Source: Bacillota bacterium (GTDB lineage: Bacteria > Bacillota > Clostridia > Christensenellales > Aristaeellaceae). Taken from it: a stretch of DNA of 11,867 bases. The position numbers and the translations under genes were made by a program. The stretch covers positions 1 to 11,867 of the forward strand of contig JAEYAR010000116.1 of NCBI GenBank assembly GCA_023404715.1, in the 5' to 3' direction. The notes beneath the pieces were generated by a model. The model was given only the letters and a program-made list of their open reading frames with translations. It did not search any database and was not told the DNA's origin. Of this stretch, positions 7,597 to 11,867 are shown piece by piece. How positions within the stretch are numbered: position 1 is the first letter of the stretch; the number at the start of each line of letters is the position of its first letter.

Positions 7597-8367
7597 ATGC
7601 AGCCTTATTATGAAACCGGCTTTGAACTCACGGCGCGCGACGTCGACTTTGCGGGGCGCTTTCGTCCCAGCGCCGTCTTTACCCGTATGCAAGAGGACGG
7701 CGAGGTGCATGCGCATGCGCTGGGCTTTGGGCGTGAGGCGCTGCTCGCCCGCGGGCTCATCTTCGTGCTCTTCCGCGCGCAGCTGCGGATGTCTTCGTAT
7801 CCGGTGATGGGCGAGCGCGTCGTGCACCGCACCTGGCCCGGTCAGAGCAGCCGTTTCTTTTGCCCGCGCTATCATACCTTTTCCAGTCCCGACGGCGCGG
7901 CGCTCGGTGTGGCCAGCACGCTCTGGGCCGTTGTGGAGCTTGAATCGCGCGCGATGCGCTCGCCGCTCAAGGCGGGCATCTCCATGCCCGACACCAGCGC
8001 GCTCACGCCGCCGCTTGCTGCGCCCGAGCACGTCGAGCAGCTGGGCGGGCCCGCCCAGCTGCGCCGCCACGTCGCCGCCTATTCGGATCTGGACGTCAAC
8101 AGCCACGTGAACAACGCGCGCTATATCGATTGGATTTGCGACAGTCTCCCGGTCGGTTTGCACAGCACGCACGCGCTTAACACCCTGCTCGTCAATTATG
8201 CGAAGGAAATACGCCCGCAAACGGAGGTTTCTCTTGGCGTTATTCAATCGGACGGGCAGTTCTCCTTCTTCGCGCAGGATGCGCAGGGGCAGCGCTTTTT
8301 CGAAGCGAGCGGCAGCTTCATCCCCTGGACGGACGGGCGCCGTTTTGAAAGACGCATAGACAGGTAG
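7597..8367 (+). CDS. Acyl-ACP thioesterase (FatA/FatB-like, two hot-dog domains)
   Basis: Hydrolyses acyl-ACP to release free fatty acids in the cytoplasm. The 256-residue length is typical for bacterial members of this family. The C-terminal hot-dog half carries the signature D-V-N-S-H-V-N-N at 166-173 and a Y-A-K-E-I segment at 201-205. The spacing of Asp166, Asn168, His170 and Glu204 matches the catalytic D-x-N-x-H and the Glu 34 residues later proposed for plant FatB. The N-terminal half opens with the usual Y-E-T-x-F-E-L strand and contains a helix with H-A-H-A-L-G-F-G. I place the start at ATG 7597, after the G-rich Shine-Dalgarno at 7578-7585; an in-frame TTG at 7576 lies before that site. 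It is transcribed alone, with a terminator right after the stop. Chain-length specificity cannot be read from the sequence. Confidence 0.93.
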   Translation: MQPYYETGFELTARDVDFAGRFRPSAVFTRMQEDGEVHAHALGFGREALLARGLIFVLFRAQLRMSSYPVMGERVVHRTWPGQSSRFFCPRYHTFSSPDGAALGVASTLWAVVELESRAMRSPLKAGISMPDTSALTPPLAAPEHVEQLGGPAQLRRHVAAYSDLDVNSHVNNARYIDWICDSLPVGLHSTHALNTLLVNYAKEIRPQTEVSLGVIQSDGQFSFFAQDAQGQRFFEASGSFIPWTDGRRFERRIDR

Positions 8368-8385
8368 CGATCGGCAAAGCTAAAA

Positions 8386-8412
8386 CCCGCAGAGCTTTTT
8401 CTGCGGGCCTTT
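8386..8412. terminator. Stem-loop terminator after the thioesterase gene
   Basis: Eight-base-pair perfect stem CCCGCAGA (8386-8393) with TCTGCGGG (8400-8407), loop of 6 nt. On the plus strand it is followed by an interrupted T-run (CCTTTGGCGTTTT). On the minus strand a TTTT follows the stem directly, so it could work both ways, although no leftward gene is seen reading into it. Confidence 0.75.
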
Positions 8413-8444
8413 GGCGTTTTAGGATAAAAAAGAAGGAGGGATCG

Positions 8445-8651
8445 ATGATGTTGACCAGGATCGTCACGGTAAACGCATCGCAGGACGCGTCGCGTGCGCG
8501 CGAGGCGCTCGAGGCGCTCTCCGGCGTGCTCGCGGCCGACCTGCTCGCAGACGGGCGCAGCATCCGCATGCACCAAGGCGACCGTCTGACGCGTGGCGAC
8601 GTGCTCACCGCGCTGGAAAACGCGGGCATCGGCGGCGCCAGCATCCGCTGA
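8445..8651 (+). CDS. Small HMA-like (ferredoxin-fold) protein without metal-binding cysteines
   Basis: A 68-residue protein of unknown function. Its pattern matches the heavy-metal-associated fold: first strand R-I-V-T-V-N-A, helix A-R-E-A-L-E-A-L, the G-V-L-A-A-D-L turn-strand, a short strand around S-I-R-M, a second helix D-V-L-T-A-L-E-N-A-G-I and a final strand. The M-x-C-x-x-C loop of true metallochaperones is replaced by N-A-S-Q-D-A-S, so copper or zinc binding of the usual type is unlikely. AGGAGG at 8434-8439 is 5 nt from ATG 8445 and 8 nt from ATG 8448; either may be used, and the second has the more usual spacing. It lies after a terminator and no promoter was recognised, so expression may depend on read-through. 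The fold assignment is by eye and moderate. Confidence 0.7.
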   Translation: MMLTRIVTVNASQDASRAREALEALSGVLAADLLADGRSIRMHQGDRLTRGDVLTALENAGIGGASIR

Positions 8652-8686
8652 AACGGGAAAAATCGCATACAGGCGCCCTGGCCGCA

Positions 8687-8716
8687 TTGACGCGGCGGCG
8701 CGCTATGCGCTATAAT
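8687..8716 (+). promoter_or_regulatory. Promoter of the GNAT acetyltransferase
   Basis: TTGACG (8687-8692), 18-bp spacer, perfect TATAAT (8711-8716). A tandem heptamer GCGCTAT (8700-8706 and 8707-8713) overlaps the -10. Expected transcription start is near 8723. This excludes the in-frame ATG at 8715 as a start from this promoter, because that codon lies within the -10 box. Confidence 0.75.
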
Positions 8717-8750
8717 GCACGCATTTAGGATGAAAAGAAGGTTTGCGTGC

Positions 8751-9320
8751 ATGGTAGAGATTCGCTACATCGGCGTGCCGTCGGACGAGAGAGACCTGGC
8801 CGGTCTGTTTGAGATTCTATGCGCTTGCCAGCACGAATTCGTGCCCCCGCTTTGCGCGCGCACGGGTTCCGCACAAAAGTTTCAGGCCGGCCGGCTCAAG
8901 GGCGACGGAAACGACCGGCCGGTCGCTTACTTTGAGGAGATGCGACGCCAGCACTTCGTCGTCGCACGCGCGGACGGCGGGCGGCTTGCCGCCTTTCTCA
9001 CGTTCAAGCCGCGTTATACGTGTCCCGAGCTGCGCAGCTACGGCGAAAACATCTATATGACCACCGCCTGCGTGCTGCCCGCGTGGCGGGGCCGGGGCCT
9101 TAGCGGCGGCCTGTACGATGTCGTCGAGGGCGCGCTGCCGGCGGCCCTTAGCACGCCCTACGTCACCACGCGCACCTGGTCTACCCATCAAACGCAGATG
9201 CATGTCTTTCCCAAGCGCGGCTATGAAATCTGCGCGCGCCTCAAAGACGATCGCGGCGCGGGGATCGACACCGTCTATTTTGCCAAGCGGATATTAGCCC
9301 CTACAGCTCCAGGTACTTGA
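8751..9320 (+). CDS. GNAT-family N-acetyltransferase
   Basis: Predicted cytoplasmic acetyl-CoA-dependent acetyltransferase of 189 residues; substrate unknown. Motif A of the GNAT fold is clear at about 103-120: a hydrophobic strand T-T-A-C-V-L-P followed by the pyrophosphate loop W-R-G-R-G-L (112-117) and a helix. The C-terminal part has the expected strand-helix T-R-T-W-S-T-H-Q (141-147) and F-P-K-R-G-Y-E (153-159), as in other GNATs where a small-molecule or peptide amine is acetylated. Start chosen at ATG 8751, 9 nt after AGAAGG; an ATG at 8730 in the same frame would add seven residues but leaves almost no leader. Its last 20 bp overlap the convergent permease gene. It is not obviously linked to either neighbour. 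Confidence 0.88.
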   Translation: MVEIRYIGVPSDERDLAGLFEILCACQHEFVPPLCARTGSAQKFQAGRLKGDGNDRPVAYFEEMRRQHFVVARADGGRLAAFLTFKPRYTCPELRSYGENIYMTTACVLPAWRGRGLSGGLYDVVEGALPAALSTPYVTTRTWSTHQTQMHVFPKRGYEICARLKDDRGAGIDTVYFAKRILAPTAPGT

Positions 9321-10614
9321 CGCTCATCCGATAGGCCACAAAGGCATAGCCCGCGTACAAGGCCAGGAAGCAGCCGCCAAACCAGCCCAGCGCGCTGAGC
9401 AGCAGGTTGGGGGCCGGCAGAAAGCCGCCCAAATAGCCGTTGATCGCGCCTGAGAAGCATAACAACAGCAGCAAGCACATGAGCGCGGGAAACGCGTACT
9501 TCAGGTGGATTTCGAGCGCAACCGTCTTCCTGCGCTGACGCCTCGTCTTGCCCAGGCAGCCCATGACCCGATAAGCGGGGGCGTTTTCTCTGGCTTCGAT
9601 GATTTGCCGCACAGCCAAAATGGAGAAATAGATCACGATGAAGACGACGCTCAGGCATATCTCCGCAAAGGACATCCACGCGCCCATCTCCCGGTCAAGC
9701 ATTGCACCGGGGACGCGTGGCAAGACCGTGCCAACCGAAAATGTTAGCGCTGATAGGACGAGGCAGATGCACAGCACCGTATTGAGCGTAATGTTCGACG
9801 CGACCTTGGAAAGCTGCTGCGCCGCGATATACAGACGGTCTCCCCGGTACAATGCGCTACGATGCGCCTGCCGCACCCGGGAAAGCGCGTGATAGACAGA
9901 CTGATAAAAGGCCCAAATGCCGAGCACAAGGGAAAAAACGACCGTATTTAGGCCGATCATCATCAAAATGTCGTTTCCGCTCGTGATAAACAAAATCAAT
10001 ATGGCATCGACCGCCCCACAACACAGGCAAAGCGCCGGCCAGAAAAACGGGCGGGCCCTGGTCCTGAGCGATTGGTTCTTACGGCCTTCCGACATGAGCG
10101 CCCCGACATGCAGCTTCTTGATCTTTCGTACACAGCTCAGCAAAGAAAGCGCCTGAATGGCAAGGAAGTACAGCGCGCAGTCGCGCATCGCCCCTACGCA
10201 GGCGTCCCGTATGCTTCCCTGAATAGGGAACCACGCACGCAGAATGGAAAGCGCCGGTAAAAAAGCGCATATGCCCGCCGCCACGCCGCATGCGAGGCCG
10301 ACTATCCCGAGTATAAAAGATTCGCCGAAAAAAACGGCGGAAATCCGCCCCTTTTTCATTCCTAGCAGCATGTATGTGGCAAATTCCTTCGCCCTGCGGC
10401 GCAGCATGTACCCGTTCATATAGCTCAGCAGCGAGGCCATCACCGATGCGATGAGCAATGGGACGGAACTGGCTTGCAGGCCATTTTGACTGCTGGCCTG
10501 CGCGAGCAGGTTCGAAAACATCATCAGCGACGACAGCACCGCCAGCGTCGTGAGGTAAAGCAGGTAATCTGTGAGCGACCGCGCGGCGTTGCGCAAGATG
10601 AGCTTAATATACAT
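9301..10614 (-). CDS. BceB-like FtsX-family ABC transporter permease without the large extracellular domain
   Basis: Membrane subunit of the transporter whose ATPase is encoded directly upstream; 437 residues. About ten hydrophobic helices are visible near 18-38, 51-70, 98-122, 146-164, 191-211, 216-240, 277-297, 315-338, 372-393 and 407-428, the count and grouping of BceB-type permeases. Coupling-helix motifs follow helix 2 (R-R-A-K-E-F-A-T-Y-M-L-L-G-M, 73-86) and helix 8 (A-R-E-N-A-P-A-Y-R-V-M-G, 341-352). BceB proteins carry a roughly 200-residue sensor domain between helices 7 and 8; here the gap is about 17 residues. The start ATG at 10614 overlaps the end of the ATPase gene by 11 nt, suggesting translational coupling; in-frame GTGs at 10620 and 10629 are alternatives. 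Substrate unknown; peptide-antibiotic detoxification or lipid handling are possible by family. Confidence 0.88.
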   Translation of the reverse strand: MYIKLILRNAARSLTDYLLYLTTLAVLSSLMMFSNLLAQASSQNGLQASSVPLLIASVMASLLSYMNGYMLRRRAKEFATYMLLGMKKGRISAVFFGESFILGIVGLACGVAAGICAFLPALSILRAWFPIQGSIRDACVGAMRDCALYFLAIQALSLLSCVRKIKKLHVGALMSEGRKNQSLRTRARPFFWPALCLCCGAVDAILILFITSGNDILMMIGLNTVVFSLVLGIWAFYQSVYHALSRVRQAHRSALYRGDRLYIAAQQLSKVASNITLNTVLCICLVLSALTFSVGTVLPRVPGAMLDREMGAWMSFAEICLSVVFIVIYFSILAVRQIIEARENAPAYRVMGCLGKTRRQRRKTVALEIHLKYAFPALMCLLLLLCFSGAINGYLGGFLPAPNLLLSALGWFGGCFLALYAGYAFVAYRMSVKYLEL

Positions 10615-11371
10615 ATTCACCGCCCCCACTCACCCGCGCCAGCTCGCCCAAAATCCTGGGTAGAAAAGCGCGGGGGGCTTCGCCCTCCTTAGCAAGCTCG
10701 TTTACGATTTCCCCATCTCGCATAAACAGGATGCGCTCGCAATAGCAGGCGGAAAACGCATCGTGCGTCACCATGAGGATGGTTACGCCCATTTCACGGT
10801 TCATCTGCCCGAAGGTTTCCATCAACTCCCGCGCGGATGTGGAATCCAGCGCGCCTGTCGGCTCGTCGGCCAATATCAGGCGTGGGCCCGCTGCCACCGC
10901 GCGCGCGCAGGCGCACCGCTGCCGCTGCCCGCCGGACACTTCGCAGGGAAACTTATTGAGAACGCCCGCGATGCCCAGACGTAGGGCGATGGGCTCAATC
11001 GCCTCGTCAATCTCCTTGCTTTTTCGCTTTTGAATCGTCAGCGCGAGCGCGATGTTCTCCCGTAGCGTTAATGTGTCCAGCAGGTTATAATCCTGATAGA
11101 TAAAGCCGAGATGCTCCTGACGGATATGCGCAAGCCCGTCCTCCGTAAGCGCCGCCAGGTTCTGGCCGTCCATGCAAACGCTTCCTTCCGTCGCCGTATC
11201 GAGGGTGGCGATCAGGTTGAGCAGCGTAGACTTTCCGCAGCCGGACGAACCCATAATACCGGCGAACGCCCCCTGCTCCAATGAGAAGGAGACGTGGCGC
11301 AGCGCGTGCACAGCGCTCTCCCCTTCGCCGTAGTGTTTAGACACATCGCATATCTCCAATATTCTTTGCAT
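10604..11371 (-). CDS. ABC transporter ATP-binding protein (BceA/LolD-like)
   Basis: Cytoplasmic ATPase of 255 residues that powers the adjacent permease. All nucleotide-binding motifs are intact: Walker A G-S-S-G-C-G-K-S-T (41-49), Q-loop Gln93 in Y-Q-D-Y-N-L-L-D-T-L-T, signature V-S-G-G-Q-R-Q-R (145-152), Walker B L-I-L-A-D-E (165-170) followed by P-T-G-A-L-D, and switch His203 in V-T-H-D. The Q-D-Y-N-L-L-D-T-L-T stretch is typical of the BceA-type group that pairs with FtsX-fold permeases. The start at ATG 11371 follows a G-rich site (GGGGG, 7-nt gap); the frame is open upstream but crosses the promoter -10, so longer forms are unlikely. It is first in a two-gene operon. No bceRS-type two-component system is visible next to it. 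Confidence 0.93.
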   Translation of the reverse strand: MQRILEICDVSKHYGEGESAVHALRHVSFSLEQGAFAGIMGSSGCGKSTLLNLIATLDTATEGSVCMDGQNLAALTEDGLAHIRQEHLGFIYQDYNLLDTLTLRENIALALTIQKRKSKEIDEAIEPIALRLGIAGVLNKFPCEVSGGQRQRCACARAVAAGPRLILADEPTGALDSTSARELMETFGQMNREMGVTILMVTHDAFSACYCERILFMRDGEIVNELAKEGEAPRAFLPRILGELARVSGGGEYVY

Positions 11372-11416
11372 GCTCAATCCCCCGCGATGGAAAGCCTCCG
11401 GCTCCCCTTTTCGTTC

Positions 11417-11445
11417 ATTATACCACACCCGCTTGTTAGCGCAAA
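11417..11445 (-). promoter_or_regulatory. Promoter of the ABC transporter operon
   Basis: Perfect TATAAT on the minus strand (11417-11422) with TGG directly upstream (11423-11425), an extended -10. The -35 is weak: TTTGCG (11440-11445) at 17-bp spacing, or TTGCGC at 16 bp. Transcription would start near 11410, about 40 nt before the ATPase ATG. Confidence 0.65.
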
Positions 11446-11466
11446 ATCAGAATTGTGAGGTGCCCA

Positions 11467-11867
11467 ATGATGTCCCTTCCGATGACGTTTGCCGCCTCCG
11501 GCGACGCGCTGATCGTGCGGCGCATGCCGGCCCATTATCCCGGCTTTCAGGCGGTCGCCCGCTTTATCCAAAGCGCAGACGTGCGTATGACCAATCTGGA
11601 GACCACGCTTACGCGCGGCGGCTGCTTTCCTTCCGCTTTCTCCGGAGGAACCTGGCTTACCAGCGACCCTACCGTGCTGCCCGATCTGCTCTCCTACGGC
11701 TTCAACCTGATCGGCTGGGCGAACAACCACACGCTCGATTACGGCCCGCAGGGGCTGCTGGAGACGAAGCGGCATCTGGACGCGGCGGGCGTCGCGCACG
11801 CGGGCGCGGGCAAAAACCTTTACGAGGCATCCCGCCCGGCGATGCTCGATACGGCGAAGGGACGCGT
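11467..11867 (+). CDS. CapA/PgsA-family protein (PGA_cap, metallophosphoesterase-like fold), C-terminus outside window
   Basis: The first 133 residues are visible and the gene continues past the right edge. Family landmarks are present in order: G12-D13 after the first strand (A-A-S-G-D-A-L), N43-L44-E45, N86-N87-H88 followed by D91-Y-G, and a G-A-G-K-N-L segment (113-118) where the family usually has H-x-G-A-G-x-N. Founding members (CapA, PgsA) take part in poly-gamma-glutamate capsule production, but many homologues are of unknown or other function, so capsule synthesis should not be assumed. GAGG at 11457-11460 serves ATG 11467 or ATG 11470. No signal peptide or membrane anchor precedes the domain, unlike PgsA of Bacillus, which suggests a cytoplasmic form. 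It is divergent from the ABC operon with 95 bp between start codons, and no rightward promoter was recognised there. Confidence 0.85.
   Translation, partial: MMSLPMTFAASGDALIVRRMPAHYPGFQAVARFIQSADVRMTNLETTLTRGGCFPSAFSGGTWLTSDPTVLPDLLSYGFNLIGWANNHTLDYGPQGLLETKRHLDAAGVAHAGAGKNLYEASRPAMLDTAKGR

Noticed and set aside
7465..8247. Minus-strand open frame of 260 codons opposite the thioesterase
   Set aside because: It would run through the leftward promoter region and antisense to a thioesterase with intact catalytic motifs; no family pattern.
11372..11466. Rightward promoter for the CapA-like gene
   Set aside because: TTGTTA at 11433-11438 has no -10 at proper distance, and other -10-like strings lack a -35, so no call was made.
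11374..11799. Minus-strand open frame opposite the CapA-like gene
   Set aside because: The opposite strand carries G-D, N-L-E and N-N-H landmarks of PGA_cap; this frame also crosses the ABC operon promoter.

Overview
The window is GC-rich bacterial DNA, most likely from a Gram-positive member of the Bacillota (Clostridia-like, perhaps gut-associated). The grounds are purine-rich Shine-Dalgarno sites, sigma-A-type promoters, a giant secreted protein built of SpaA/Cna-B-like and SdrD-B-like modules, a bacterial acyl-ACP thioesterase and a BceA-type ABC ATPase. The taxonomic call is an inference. No tRNA, rRNA, CRISPR array, transposase or phage gene was seen.

Region 1 (1-7451, minus strand) is one uninterrupted reading frame of at least 2,483 codons that runs off the left edge. 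It encodes a signal peptide, about ten SpaA/Cna-B-like beta modules, one unassigned domain with a short hydrophilic linker, and then ten complete SdrD-B-like repeats plus an eleventh cut by the window edge. The C-terminus, where a sortase signal would be expected, is not visible.

Region 2 (7452-7596) is a compact divergent control region. Near-consensus promoters point left (giant protein) and right (thioesterase), and their -35 boxes share five bases. A perfect 7-bp inverted repeat sits inside the leftward promoter.

Region 3 (7597-9320, plus strand) holds an acyl-ACP thioesterase closed by a stem-loop terminator, a 68-residue HMA-like protein that lacks the metal-binding cysteines, and a GNAT acetyltransferase with its own promoter.

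Region 4 (9301-11371, minus strand) is a two-gene ABC transporter operon: a BceA-like ATPase overlapping a BceB-like FtsX permease. The permease has the ten-helix layout but lacks the large extracellular sensor domain. Its 3' end overlaps the acetyltransferase convergently.

Region 5 (11467-11867, plus strand) is the start of a CapA/PgsA-family (PGA_cap) protein, divergent from the ABC operon and cut by the right edge. Several products act at the envelope (surface protein, exporter, CapA-like enzyme, and the thioesterase through acyl-chain supply), but the sequence does not show that they act together.
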